Notes under the pieces: generated by a model | Told to the model about the DNA's origin: nothing | Seen by the model: the letters and a program-made list of their open reading frames with translations, nothing else | Databases searched by the model: none | Source of the DNA: JBELHO01 sp042091375 | GTDB taxonomy: Bacteria > Pseudomonadota > Gammaproteobacteria > Enterobacterales > Alteromonadaceae | Length of the DNA: 64,000 nucleotides | Assembly (NCBI GenBank): GCA_042091375.1 | Contig: JBELHO010000007.1 | Span: 49,345-113,344 of the forward strand | Direction of reading: 5' to 3' | In this document: positions 36,096 through 46,148 of the stretch, in pieces | Layout: each line of letters starts with the position of its first letter | How positions within the stretch are numbered: position 1 is the stretch's first letter | Program-made: the position numbers and the translations under genes

Positions 36096-39005
36096 ATGTC
36101 GTTTTACCCTGGTCAACGATGGATAAGTGACGGTGAGTCTGATCAAGGCTTAGGCACAGTGACAGCTGTAGAGCACAGATTTGTTACTGTGATGTTCACC
36201 GCTACCGGTGAAACCAGACAGTACGCCAAAGATAATGCGCCATTAACCCGAGTTATTTTTAATATTGACGACACGATTCCCAGTCATGAGGGCTGGTCTC
36301 TTTGCGTTGCAGCAATTGACGATAGTCAGCCATTGATCAGTTATCAAGGGGTAAGAACAGACACAGGTGAGTCTACTATTCTCAAAGAAGTGATGATAGA
36401 TCACTTTCTCAAATTTAATAAGCCACACGACAGATTATTAAATGGTCAAGTGGATAGACTTGATTGGTTTAGTTTGCGCAAACAAAGTTTGCAACACCGC
36501 TATACTCAGCAGCAATCTGAACTCACTGGTCTTGCTGGTGGGCGAGTCAGCTTGATCCCACATCAGTTGTATATAGCTGAAGAAGTGGGCAGTCGATTTG
36601 CGCCGCGAGTGTTACTTGCAGACGAAGTAGGTTTAGGTAAAACCATTGAAGCAGGTTTGATCATTCATCAACAACTGGTCACTGGACGCGCCCAACGGGT
36701 ATTAATTATCGTTCCAGAATCACTGATGCACCAATGGCTGGTGGAGATGCTGCGACGTTTCAATCTTAAATTCAGCATTTTCGACGAGACTCGCTGCCAA
36801 GAACTCATCGACTCCGACAGCAATCCATTTAGTAGCGAACAATTAGTCTTAGTCAATTTAGCTTTTGTCACCGATAACCCGCAATGGTATCAGCAGTTGA
36901 TCGCTGAACAATGGGATTTGATGGTAGTCGATGAAGCCCATCATTTGCATTGGCAAACCGATCAGATCAGTGCAGAATACGCTTGTATAGAACAACTAGC
37001 AAAGGCGATTTCAGGAGTGCTTTTATTAACAGCGACTCCCGATCAGCTCGGTCATCAAGGCCATTTTGCCCGTTTGCGTTTATTAGATCCCGATCGGTTT
37101 TTTGACTATCAAACCTTTGTTGAAGAAGAGCAACATTACACCCAAGTAGCCGATGCAGCCAATGCCTTAGTGGCCAATAAAGCCTTGTCAGAGTCACAAC
37201 AATTAACACTGTCAAAGTTACTCAAAGACAGCGATATAAGTGCCCAGTTAAGTCACATTAATGATGCCGATAACGCCGACACACAAAGGACATGTAGACA
37301 ACAAATACTCAGTCAGCTACTCGACCGTCATGGCACAGGTCGCATTCTCTTTAGAAATAGTAGAAATACCATTAAAGGCTTCCCAGAGCGAAAGTTAGTG
37401 GCCACTCCACTGACCTTACCCGAGGCGTACCAAGACAAAATTGAAGAATTTTTACTCAATGACTCTATTGATGTACTTCAAGCTTCAAAACAAGCCAAAT
37501 ACCTATTGACACCGGAAAGACTATTTAGTCTCGACCACGAAGAAACTTGGTACAATATTGATCCAAGAGTAGATCACATCATTGATTTGTTGTTGCGCTT
37601 AAACAAACAAAAAGTATTAGTGATATGTGCCCATGCACAAACCGCTATTGAACTTGAAGTTGCGCTACGCACCAAAGAAGGGATCAGAGCAGCAGTATTT
37701 CACGAAGGGTTAAGCATCTTTGAACGCGATCGCGCTGCCGCTTACTTTGCTCAAGACGAAGACAGCGCGCAAGTTATGTTGTGTTCAGAAATAGGCAGTG
37801 AAGGTCGTAATTTTCAATTTGCTCATCACTTGGTGTTATTTGACTTGCCCAATAACCCAGATTTGCTTGAGCAACGCATCGGACGCTTAGATAGAATTGG
37901 TCAAACAGAAACAATCCAATTACACGTGCCTTACTTCGAAGATTCTGCTCAGCACATTTTGTTTGCGTGGTATCATCAATCGATGAATGCTTTTCAGCAG
38001 ACCTGTATTACCGGCCGAGCGGTTTACGATGAATTTTCAGAGCAAATAACCCAGCTACTGTTTAGCTCGTACTTTAAAAATACCGACGTTGAGTGCTTGA
38101 TCAATAACAGCCGAGAAAGGCATTTACAAATCAAAGCTGAATTGGAATCGGGCCGCGATAAGCTCCTAGAATTACATTCATCAGGACAAGGCCGAGCGCA
38201 GCAATTAGTCAGTGAAATAGCTCGCCTCGATCAACAAATCGCCTTGCCACAATTTATGTTTCAAGTATTTGATGTGTTTGGCGTTGCTCAAGACGACAAA
38301 GCAGATAACGCCATAGCTCTGCAGCCAACTGAGCACATGCTCAATAGTAATTTTCCCTGTTTACCTGACGATGGCACCACCATCACCTTTGACAGAGATA
38401 CCGCGCTGGCCGCTGAAAACTACCAATTGTTGACCTGGGATCACCCAATGGTCACGGGCGTTATGGATCTGGTGCTAGCCGATCAAATAGGCAATGCCAC
38501 TATCGGTCTACTTAAAAATCCAGCGTTACCAGCCGGCACTTTCTTCTTGGAGTGTTTTTTCACTTTAGAAGCGACAGCGCCGAGTAAGTTGCAGTTAAAC
38601 CGCTATTTACCGACCACACCGATTCGTATTTTAGTCGATAGACAGGGTAACAACCTTGCCGATAAGGTCAGTGAAGCTTTGCTAGATCTACAATTATCAC
38701 CGGTTAAAAAACAAATAGCCTTACAATGCGTAAAAGCGCTTAAAAACCAAGTCACACCATTGGTAGCCAAAGCGCAAGATCACGCTGAACAACTGATCGC
38801 AGACATGCAAAATGACGCATTGACCAGTATGAACAACAAACTAACTCTTGAATGGCAACGCATGACGGCGTTAAAAGCCATTAACCCTAGTGTTCGGCAA
38901 AGCGAACTGGATTTTATTGAATTTCAGCAAAGCGAATTAGCCAACTACATCACCAAGTCACAATTGAAATTTGAAGCAATACGCATGGTTGTGGTGAGTA
39001 ATTAA
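36096..39005 (+). CDS. rapA: RNA polymerase-associated helicase-like ATPase RapA
   Basis: A 969-aa SWI2/SNF2 ATPase that recycles RNA polymerase. The N-terminal Tudor-like domains (about 1-110) begin YPGQRWISDGESDQGLGTV. Motif I is DEVGLGKTIEAGL, motif II VVDEAHHL, motif III LLTATPDQLG, and motif VI EQRIGRLDRIGQT. The length matches E. coli RapA (968 aa). The ATG has GGAG upstream. It is followed 15 bp later by rluA, the same pairing as in E. coli and relatives. Confidence 0.97.
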   Translation: MSFYPGQRWISDGESDQGLGTVTAVEHRFVTVMFTATGETRQYAKDNAPLTRVIFNIDDTIPSHEGWSLCVAAIDDSQPLISYQGVRTDTGESTILKEVMIDHFLKFNKPHDRLLNGQVDRLDWFSLRKQSLQHRYTQQQSELTGLAGGRVSLIPHQLYIAEEVGSRFAPRVLLADEVGLGKTIEAGLIIHQQLVTGRAQRVLIIVPESLMHQWLVEMLRRFNLKFSIFDETRCQELIDSDSNPFSSEQLVLVNLAFVTDNPQWYQQLIAEQWDLMVVDEAHHLHWQTDQISAEYACIEQLAKAISGVLLLTATPDQLGHQGHFARLRLLDPDRFFDYQTFVEEEQHYTQVADAANALVANKALSESQQLTLSKLLKDSDISAQLSHINDADNADTQRTCRQQILSQLLDRHGTGRILFRNSRNTIKGFPERKLVATPLTLPEAYQDKIEEFLLNDSIDVLQASKQAKYLLTPERLFSLDHEETWYNIDPRVDHIIDLLLRLNKQKVLVICAHAQTAIELEVALRTKEGIRAAVFHEGLSIFERDRAAAYFAQDEDSAQVMLCSEIGSEGRNFQFAHHLVLFDLPNNPDLLEQRIGRLDRIGQTETIQLHVPYFEDSAQHILFAWYHQSMNAFQQTCITGRAVYDEFSEQITQLLFSSYFKNTDVECLINNSRERHLQIKAELESGRDKLLELHSSGQGRAQQLVSEIARLDQQIALPQFMFQVFDVFGVAQDDKADNAIALQPTEHMLNSNFPCLPDDGTTITFDRDTALAAENYQLLTWDHPMVTGVMDLVLADQIGNATIGLLKNPALPAGTFFLECFFTLEATAPSKLQLNRYLPTTPIRILVDRQGNNLADKVSEALLDLQLSPVKKQIALQCVKALKNQVTPLVAKAQDHAEQLIADMQNDALTSMNNKLTLEWQRMTALKAINPSVRQSELDFIEFQQSELANYITKSQLKFEAIRMVVVSN

Positions 39006-39020
39006 GCATGAGTAAATGTT

Positions 39021-39689
39021 ATGGCCGCTAATCCAGATTTTATTTACCAACCACCCATGTCACCTTATCTCGACATTGTTTATCAAGACCGTGACATTGT
39101 GGTGTTAAACAAGGGCAGTGGCCTGCTCTCAGTGCCCGGTCGATTGGAGGAACACAAAGATTGTTTGCAGCACCGAGTACAGCGTGTGTTACCAACAGCG
39201 ACAGTGGTTCACCGTTTAGATATGGCAACTTCCGGCATTGTGTTGATGGCACTGAACAAAGCCGCTCATGTCGATATAAGCCGTCAATTTGAACAGCGTT
39301 TAACCGAAAAAACATATATTGCTCGGGTTTTTGGTCAGCTCAAAAATGATCAGGGCTCAGTTAATGCGCCACTGATCTGTGATTGGCCCAACAGGCCAAA
39401 GCAAAAAGTGGATCAGCAATGCGGTAAACCTTCGTTGACCCATTATCGGCTGATCAGTGGCGATAAGCGCAGCAGCCTAGTAGAGCTAACTCCGATCACG
39501 GGTAGATCACACCAACTGCGCGTGCACATGTTATCTATTGGCCACCCTATACTAGGCGATCGCTTGTACGCTGATGGCGAGGCATTGCATTTGTGTTCTC
39601 GGTTACAATTGCATGCTAAAACATTGTCAATAAGCCATCCGGTCAGTAAACAAAATATAAGCTTTGAAGTGGATACGCCGTTTGATTAA
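39021..39689 (+). CDS. rluA: dual-specificity 23S rRNA U746 / tRNA U32 pseudouridine synthase
   Basis: 222 aa. RluA-family motif HRLDMATSGI carries the catalytic Asp, followed by the KTYIARVFG and GRSHQLRVHM segments. It has no S4 domain and is short, which fits RluA rather than RluC/RluD. Directly after rapA, as in enterics. The product modifies 23S rRNA and some tRNAs. Confidence 0.93.
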   Translation: MAANPDFIYQPPMSPYLDIVYQDRDIVVLNKGSGLLSVPGRLEEHKDCLQHRVQRVLPTATVVHRLDMATSGIVLMALNKAAHVDISRQFEQRLTEKTYIARVFGQLKNDQGSVNAPLICDWPNRPKQKVDQQCGKPSLTHYRLISGDKRSSLVELTPITGRSHQLRVHMLSIGHPILGDRLYADGEALHLCSRLQLHAKTLSISHPVSKQNISFEVDTPFD

Positions 39690-39745
39690 GTATTTTTTGA
39701 CATGGCCGATATTACTTTATATTCCCCATTGCAAAGAGGTATGCT

Positions 39746-40932
39746 GTGTTGCCACGTCTGTATATAATTAAAATAAGTGGTTTGCATTTGGTATTGGTTT
39801 TGGCATTGATTTTGGCATTGTACAGCGCCAATAGTACCCAAGCTTGGGCCCAAGAAAATAATGATGTAAAACAAGACCAGCAAGAAACCAATCAGCAGTC
39901 ACCGGAAAAGCCTCNNNNNNNNNNNNNNNNNNNNNNNNNNNNNNNNNNNNNNNNNNNNNNNNNNNNNNNNNNNNNNNNNNNNNNNNNNNNNNNNNNNNNN
40001 NNNNNNNNNNNNNNCCCAGTCAAGACAAAAACACTACTCAGCAGTCACCGGAAAATTCTCAGCCTAGTCAAGACAAAAACACCACTCAGCAGTCACCGGA
40101 AAACCCTCAGCCTAGTCAAGGCAACAACTCTTCTCAACAGTCTAAATCAACAACACAAACCAGAAGTTCGCTAAATATTGCCAAACCAATCAATGCCTTA
40201 ACACTTAAAAAAAATGATCTCACTCACTACCTCAATAACCAGCAAATAGTACCGTTATTAGTTGGGCCAGAAGAGTACTTAACGGTGATCGCCACCAATA
40301 GATCGAAAGATATCAAAGGAGTGGTCATTTTACTTGCCGATTGGCAGCAAAGTGCCAGTAGCCCTAAGGCGTTAAATTACTTGCATCAAACCTTACCTGA
40401 TCAAGGATGGACCAGCATTAAAGTACAGCCGGCAAACAAACCAGAAAACTATCCATCAAAGCTGCTAAACTCAGCTGCCATGGCTCAACAGAACGAAAAA
40501 ATCCTCAGTGACTATCAACGCCGTTTAGCGCTGTTAATAGAGGAACTCACTAATAAAGCCAGTACTTACCCCGGTATAATAGTGATGGTTGCCCAAGGCC
40601 ATCATGCGGCATTAGCTATCAATGTTTATCAACAAACGCAAACAACTAAACCCAGCGCATTAGTGATGCTGAGTAGTTTTCTCGATGACTACATAAATAA
40701 CCAAACAGTAGCAGAGAATTTATCGCAACTCACTTTACCTGTTTTAGATCTTTATCTAGAGCGCGATCACCAGTTGATCTCAACGGCGACTAAATTGCGA
40801 AAAAAACACGTAAACCAGCAACTAAAGGCAAATTTTAGACAAAAAAGTTTACACAATATCACCACTGGGTATTACCCTCAGGCAATATTAGTGAAAGAAA
40901 TCCACGGTTGGTTACGTTCTCTTGGTTGGTAA
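39746..40932 (+). CDS. DUF3530-type exported alpha/beta-hydrolase-like protein with a repeat linker (interrupted by an N gap)
   Basis: One gene, not two. A GTG at 39746 preceded by GAGG gives a signal peptide ending AWAQ. A Gln/Ser/Pro/Asn-rich repeat follows and runs into the 100-N gap at 39915-40014. After the gap the frame starting at 40015 is open through two more 48-bp repeats into the domain LTVIATNRSKDIKGVVILLA...GWLRSLGW, which fits the DUF3530 family. The two sides are in different frames only because the gap length is nominal. Function unknown; it is probably periplasmic. It is in line with rapA-rluA and ends 9 bp before the end of convergent djlA. Confidence 0.75.
39870..40133. repeat. 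48-bp coding tandem repeat spanning an assembly gap
   Basis: Units encode QPSQDKNTTQQSPENP. Two units are readable after the gap (40015-40133), and a partial related unit (ETNQQSPEKP) lies before it. The 100-N run sits inside the array, so its copy number is unresolved. Confidence 0.88.
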
Positions 40933-40941
40933 ATTTAGCAA

Positions 40942-41745
40942 TCACCCTCTTTTGCTGCTGATCATTTCATAGGCCGCTTGAATATCTTGGGTTTTTTGTT
41001 TGGCAACATCCATCATTTCTGGTGGTAATCCCTTGGCGACCAGCTTGTCAGGGTGGTGTTGCGACATCAGTTTGCGGTAGGCTTTTTTGATTTCTTTATC
41101 GGATGATTGTGGACTTACCCCGAGCAATTTATAGGCATTATCGAGTAATTTTGGATTATTCGCCTGTCCTGACTGTTGATGTTGTCCTTGCTGATGAAAT
41201 TGTGCACCGGCAATAATCATTTCCAATAATTGGTCAAGCTCGATGGCAGAAAATCCAAGCACCCTAGCGATACGATGCAGCGCTTTTCTCTCATACTGAT
41301 CTAATTGACCGTCAGCAAATGCCAATTGAATTTGAATTTCCATAAATAACAGCAATAAATCTTTTCTGTTAATACAGTTGCGTTTAAATGCTGACAGAGC
41401 ACTCTCTAATGGAAAATCGGCCATTTTACCTTTTCTAAAGGCCGCCTGCGCGTGTTCTCTTATTGTGCCGGTAAGACCTAATTTATCCATATAGGCACTG
41501 GCAAATGCGATTTCCTCCGGCGCCACCTGTCCATCGGCTTTAGCGACAAAACCCATTGACGAAAATGTGCAATAAAGAAACTCTGCTTGCCTTTCTTCAT
41601 CACTGTGTTGGCCTAGATGATCAAAATTCAGTGATCGCCCTCGGTCAAAAGTATGTCCTATCCACATACCAATTAAGCCGCCAAATGGGTTTTTAGTGAG
41701 CATAAAGCCGAAAAGAAAACCGAGTAATTTACCCCAAATTCGCAT
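40942..41745 (-). CDS. djlA: membrane-anchored DnaJ-like co-chaperone DjlA
   Basis: 267 aa. An N-terminal membrane segment (LLGFLFGFMLTKNPFGGLIG) is followed by a TerB-like helical region (about 55-170) and a C-terminal J domain with the HPD motif (QHHPDKL). It stimulates DnaK at the inner membrane. Its ATG immediately follows the murU stop, so it is the third gene of amgK-murU-djlA. Confidence 0.92.
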   Translation of the reverse strand: MRIWGKLLGFLFGFMLTKNPFGGLIGMWIGHTFDRGRSLNFDHLGQHSDEERQAEFLYCTFSSMGFVAKADGQVAPEEIAFASAYMDKLGLTGTIREHAQAAFRKGKMADFPLESALSAFKRNCINRKDLLLLFMEIQIQLAFADGQLDQYERKALHRIARVLGFSAIELDQLLEMIIAGAQFHQQGQHQQSGQANNPKLLDNAYKLLGVSPQSSDKEIKKAYRKLMSQHHPDKLVAKGLPPEMMDVAKQKTQDIQAAYEMISSKRG

Positions 41746-42453
41746 TTATAAAGTATCCTTTGTCAATTCGTTATTCAATTGCGTTAAACGCTCAGGTGTA
41801 CCGACGTCAACCCAACGACAATGCAGTGCAGTGGCAAAAAGTTGCTGGCGATCAGCTGCTTTGCGCAACAGGGGAGCTAAAGGTAATACCTCGCTTGTAT
41901 TGTCGATATTAAAAAACGCTGGGCGATACAGGCCAATACCGCTAAAAGTTAAAGATTTGCACAATTTGCCTACGCTACTTGGCAGCGCATTAACAACGCG
42001 CTCTTCATCTAAGAAGAAATCTCCGGACTTATTGTGTTCAGGATTATCAACCAGATAAATATGGGCTAATTGAGTTTCACTGAGCACAGGCAACAGACTA
42101 AAATCAAATTCACAATAAATATCGCCATTGACCACTAAAAACGGCTGTGCTGAAGACGCAGTTAACAAAGGCAAGGCCTTGATGATACCGCCAGCTGTTT
42201 CCAGTGCATTAGCCCCTTCATTACTGTACTCAATCTTGGCACCAAATCTATGACCATCTTGTAAATAATCACTAATTTGTTCACCTAGCCAAGCGGTATT
42301 AATGACAATATTGTCAATGCCTGCGGCGACTAATCTGCGTACGTGATGTTCAATTAACGGCATGCCCGCCACTTTTAATAAAGGCTTGGGACATGTGTCT
42401 GTTAATGGTCGCATCCGCTCACCTCGACCTGCGGCTAAAATCATCGCTTTCAC
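41746..42453 (-). CDS. murU: N-acetylmuramate-1-phosphate uridylyltransferase
   Basis: 235 aa. Nucleotidyltransferase signature LAAGRGERMRPLTDTCPKPL (6-25). In the cell-wall recycling route of Pseudomonas, MurU makes UDP-MurNAc from MurNAc-1-P after the AmgK kinase. Here it overlaps amgK by 4 bp, and the pair is divergent from lptD, as in that genus. The family name rests on this pairing. Confidence 0.85.
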   Translation of the reverse strand: MKAMILAAGRGERMRPLTDTCPKPLLKVAGMPLIEHHVRRLVAAGIDNIVINTAWLGEQISDYLQDGHRFGAKIEYSNEGANALETAGGIIKALPLLTASSAQPFLVVNGDIYCEFDFSLLPVLSETQLAHIYLVDNPEHNKSGDFFLDEERVVNALPSSVGKLCKSLTFSGIGLYRPAFFNIDNTSEVLPLAPLLRKAADRQQLFATALHCRWVDVGTPERLTQLNNELTKDTL

Positions 42454-43457
42454 GTTATCGTCTTCCCTTCCTTCGCTTTGTGCACAACTGCTGGCAATAC
42501 CGTTTCAGCGATAAATTGATGTAAAAACTGTAATTCTGCGTATTGCTTAGTGACATCGACAATATACGATAAAGTTAATGGTATATCGGAGAGGTAATTG
42601 CCTTTGCCATCGCGATGATACAAACGAGCAAAAATACCGCTGGCTTTGATATGCCGCTGTAACCCCATCAGATCAAACCATCTCAACCATTGCTGTTGAC
42701 TGTAACTAGGTAAACACAGTTGTTCCGTGATCAACTGAGAGAAAGAATCAAACAAAGGCGCAATGTTTTTATACGGCCATTTTTGGTAGCAATCTCGTAA
42801 TAATGACACAATATCATAAGTAATAGGGCCTATCACCGCGTCTTGAAAATCAATGACGGCTAACTCGCCACCATCGAGGATCATTAAATTTCGGCTGTGA
42901 AAATCCCGGTGCATACTCACCTGAGGTTGTTCTAAGGCATTGCTGATCAGCAGTTCAAAATTCTGTTGTAAACTGCTGTACTGAGCATTTGTTAATGAAA
43001 TTTTTAAGTGTTTAGCGATTAACCATTCAACAAAAATGTGTAATTCCATCTCAATAAAAGCGCGATCGTATACAGGTAAACCATGCGGCTCAAGTTGCGC
43101 GATGTCAGGTAGCAAGGCGATAGCTTGCTGATAACGCTGCGCCATATTTTCTGCGCTAATATTATCACTGAGGTGGTTTTTACCTAGATCTGACAAACAA
43201 AAGAAGCCTTGTGCTTGATCCACGGCAATAAGCTCGGGCACCTTTATATTTCGTGTAAGTAATTTTTTTTGTATGTCAACAAAAGCAAGGTTGTTGCACT
43301 TGTCAGTCGGTGAGTCAACGGCAATGAAATTTTGCGCATTATCAGTAAAGCGAAAATAACGACGAAATCCGGCGTCGCCATTCATTGCGGATAACTGCAC
43401 ATCAGTAAATTGCTGTGCTAACCACAGTTGTAATTGCTTTATTCTGATGTCAGCCAA
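42450..43457 (-). CDS. amgK: N-acetylmuramate/N-acetylglucosamine anomeric kinase
   Basis: 335 aa, aminoglycoside-phosphotransferase fold. The Brenner motif is HRDFHSRNLM and the metal site VIDFQDAVIGP. AmgK phosphorylates the anomeric hydroxyl of MurNAc (and GlcNAc), bypassing de novo UDP-MurNAc synthesis. First gene of the amgK-murU-djlA set. It is a second, separate GlcNAc-capable kinase besides nagK. Confidence 0.85.
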   Translation of the reverse strand: MADIRIKQLQLWLAQQFTDVQLSAMNGDAGFRRYFRFTDNAQNFIAVDSPTDKCNNLAFVDIQKKLLTRNIKVPELIAVDQAQGFFCLSDLGKNHLSDNISAENMAQRYQQAIALLPDIAQLEPHGLPVYDRAFIEMELHIFVEWLIAKHLKISLTNAQYSSLQQNFELLISNALEQPQVSMHRDFHSRNLMILDGGELAVIDFQDAVIGPITYDIVSLLRDCYQKWPYKNIAPLFDSFSQLITEQLCLPSYSQQQWLRWFDLMGLQRHIKASGIFARLYHRDGKGNYLSDIPLTLSYIVDVTKQYAELQFLHQFIAETVLPAVVHKAKEGKTIT

Positions 43458-43854
43458 AATTTATTTTCTCCGCAATGAATACCAGTGTGCAATATACTCA
43501 ATTCCCTGACTAATGAACATATCTATATTTTTCGGATATAGCTATTGTCTTTTGCGGTGCTGCGTTTGCTTCACGCGTTGCCACAACAGGACAATAATCG
43601 TTTGCTGTAGCCTACATAGTCAACTAATCTTTGCAACAAAACGTTATTGATGAATATGCGCTATTATTGCCCATATACAATAGAGCTGAGCACTAAACAA
43701 GAATCAAACAATGGCTGTGTTCAACGATAAGTGATGATCCGCACAGTATTATCTGCTAGTTGATGTCGATCCCTCTGGTATTATTCAACCATTTAACGTT
43801 AAAATAGAAGTTGCTATAGCGTTTGCGTAAATTACCCCTCAAATCGGACTGTTA
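43458..43854. other. divergent control region between amgK and lptD
   Basis: No gene, RNA or clear sigma-E consensus seen. It separates two divergently transcribed envelope-related units. Confidence 0.5.
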
Positions 43855-46128
43855 ATGCTTTTTTTTCGTGTTTTATTTTTAATTTTAATTTGCAGTTGTT
43901 TGAACAGTCGCCTTAGCGCGCAAACAATCACACAGGCAGAGTCATTAGCCCAAGGTTGCCCTTTGCCTGAAATCACCAAAATGCAAGCAGCGCATAACAA
44001 TGCTGATCTAAATGCCCTTAATATTTCATCACTCAACACCAAAATCAGTAAAAACAAATTAACTGAATTCTCCGGTGAGGTGACTTTATTTAAAAATGAA
44101 TACGCCATTGCTGCTGATCACATTACTGTTGATCGAGAAAAATCGACCATGAATGCTCGCGGTGATATTCATTTTCAATCGGCTGGCGTCGATGTTTTTG
44201 CGCAACAATTAACCGCAAATGATAGCACAAAGACCACTGAGCTAATCGATACTTCCTATCAATTGCTTAATAATCTAGGACACGGCAGTGCGAGTAACAT
44301 TAGTATCAGTGAAAATGGTACCCTGAGTTTAATCGATTCAAGCTTCACCACTTGCTATGGCGATGTGCCTGACTGGGTTTTAAAAGCCAGTGAAATTAAT
44401 ATTTCTTCAGCAAAAAATCACGGAGAAGCCATCAACGCTCGCTTCAAATTATTTGATGTGCCGGTACTGTACATTCCCTACTTTTCATTTCCGGTTAACG
44501 ACAAGCGAAAATCAGGCTTTCTCTACCCCAAAATAGGCGGTTCAAATAACTCAGGGTTCGCCGTAGAAGTACCCTATTATTGGAATATTGCCAGTAATTT
44601 AGATGCCACTATCACTCCAAAATATATGTCTAAAAGAGGAGCCCAACTGTTAACCGAGTTCCGCTACTTAGCCGATTTACAAAATGGTGCATTTAATATT
44701 GAATATTTACACAACGACCAAGACCTAAAAAATAATAATGACCCTCGCTATCTCGCCAGATGGCAACACGTAGGCAATTTCTCAGACAATTATCGCGCAC
44801 ATGTAGATTTCACCACCATGAGTGATGATAACTATTTAGTTGACATTGGCAGTGAACACTACAATGCCAATGACGCTTATTTGTATCAAATTGCTGAGCT
44901 TGCCTATTTCAGTGACAACTGGCAAGCCAAACTATTATTTAATGATTTTGAGGTGCTAGGAGATCACAAAACAAGTTACAAAACCTTGCCACAAATTGAA
45001 CTCAGCAGCTTTAAAGCACTGCCTTTTTTAAATGCTCAATTTGATATGTATTCCGAACTAACGCGCTTTAGTTCCGACGACTTGACGTTACCTGAAGCGG
45101 ATCGTTATCACATAGAAGCAGGAGCTACCTTTCCATTCTCTTCACCTGCATGGTTTTTAAATTCAGAATTTCGACTGATGCAAACCCATTATCGACAAAG
45201 CCGAATTGACAACCACCCTCAATTTGAGAAAAATGTCAGCCGTACTTTGCCCAAAGTGCGTTTTCACGGTGGGCTCAATTTGGATAGGCAAATATCTTTG
45301 TTTGGCAATGCATTTACCCAAAGTTTAGAGCCACAAATACAATATTTATACATACCCAATAAAGACCAATCTAACATTAATGTATACGACACCACAGAAT
45401 TACAGGACGATTATGACGGTTTATTTAGAGATAAGCGATTCAGCGGCTTAGACAGAATAGCTCAGGCTAATCAATACGCTTGGGGGCTTACAAGTCGCTT
45501 TCTCAATGCCAGTAATCAAGAGTTATTTCACATTAGCATAGGTCGTATTGTTTACTTAAATGAGAGCAATATACTCAGCGATGAGAATACCAGTGAGGAA
45601 AAATCAGCCCTTGCCAGTGAACTGTTTTTTCAACTCAATCGGCAATGGCAATTTAGTAGTGACATTCAATATAATACTCGCGACAATCAAACCAAGAAAA
45701 GTCAAACCACACTTGATTACTATATTAATAAAAATAATACCATCCAATTGAACCATCGCTATACTCGCAATGTCTCAGGTAAAAGTATCGAACAAGTCTC
45801 ACTACTGACAAATTTTCCAGTAAAAAACAATTGGCAATTTGTTGGTCGTATGACTCAAGACTTACGCAACAAACGCAGTATAGAAACTTATGCTGGAGTG
45901 CAATATGAAAGTTGCTGCTGGGGAATTCGCTTGGCCTTTCATCGCAATATAAACTCTAATTTAGATCAACAAGACTTTATAAATGAAAACCGCGATGAAT
46001 TTGATAGTGGATTCATGGTACAGTTTGTTTTTAAAGGACTAGGTGGTGGCAAACAAGCATTAAATACTGACGACATGTTCAACGACAGTATTTTTGGTTA
46101 CAAACGTCCCTATTTTCTCAACAATTAG
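43855..46128 (+). CDS. lptD: LPS-assembly outer-membrane protein LptD
   Basis: Inserts lipopolysaccharide into the outer membrane with LptE. 757 aa: signal peptide ending LSAQ, an OstA/LptA-like N-terminal jellyroll (about 45-190), then a large beta-barrel. The conserved Cys set is present: Cys35, Cys167 and the pair Cys687/688 in ESCCWG, as needed for the interdomain disulfides. The ATG at 43855 has only a weak ribosome site. It heads the lptD-surA-pdxA-rsmA-apaG-apaH run. Confidence 0.95.
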   Translation: MLFFRVLFLILICSCLNSRLSAQTITQAESLAQGCPLPEITKMQAAHNNADLNALNISSLNTKISKNKLTEFSGEVTLFKNEYAIAADHITVDREKSTMNARGDIHFQSAGVDVFAQQLTANDSTKTTELIDTSYQLLNNLGHGSASNISISENGTLSLIDSSFTTCYGDVPDWVLKASEINISSAKNHGEAINARFKLFDVPVLYIPYFSFPVNDKRKSGFLYPKIGGSNNSGFAVEVPYYWNIASNLDATITPKYMSKRGAQLLTEFRYLADLQNGAFNIEYLHNDQDLKNNNDPRYLARWQHVGNFSDNYRAHVDFTTMSDDNYLVDIGSEHYNANDAYLYQIAELAYFSDNWQAKLLFNDFEVLGDHKTSYKTLPQIELSSFKALPFLNAQFDMYSELTRFSSDDLTLPEADRYHIEAGATFPFSSPAWFLNSEFRLMQTHYRQSRIDNHPQFEKNVSRTLPKVRFHGGLNLDRQISLFGNAFTQSLEPQIQYLYIPNKDQSNINVYDTTELQDDYDGLFRDKRFSGLDRIAQANQYAWGLTSRFLNASNQELFHISIGRIVYLNESNILSDENTSEEKSALASELFFQLNRQWQFSSDIQYNTRDNQTKKSQTTLDYYINKNNTIQLNHRYTRNVSGKSIEQVSLLTNFPVKNNWQFVGRMTQDLRNKRSIETYAGVQYESCCWGIRLAFHRNINSNLDQQDFINENRDEFDSGFMVQFVFKGLGGGKQALNTDDMFNDSIFGYKRPYFLNN

Positions 46129-46148
46129 CTAATAGAAATTAACAATAC

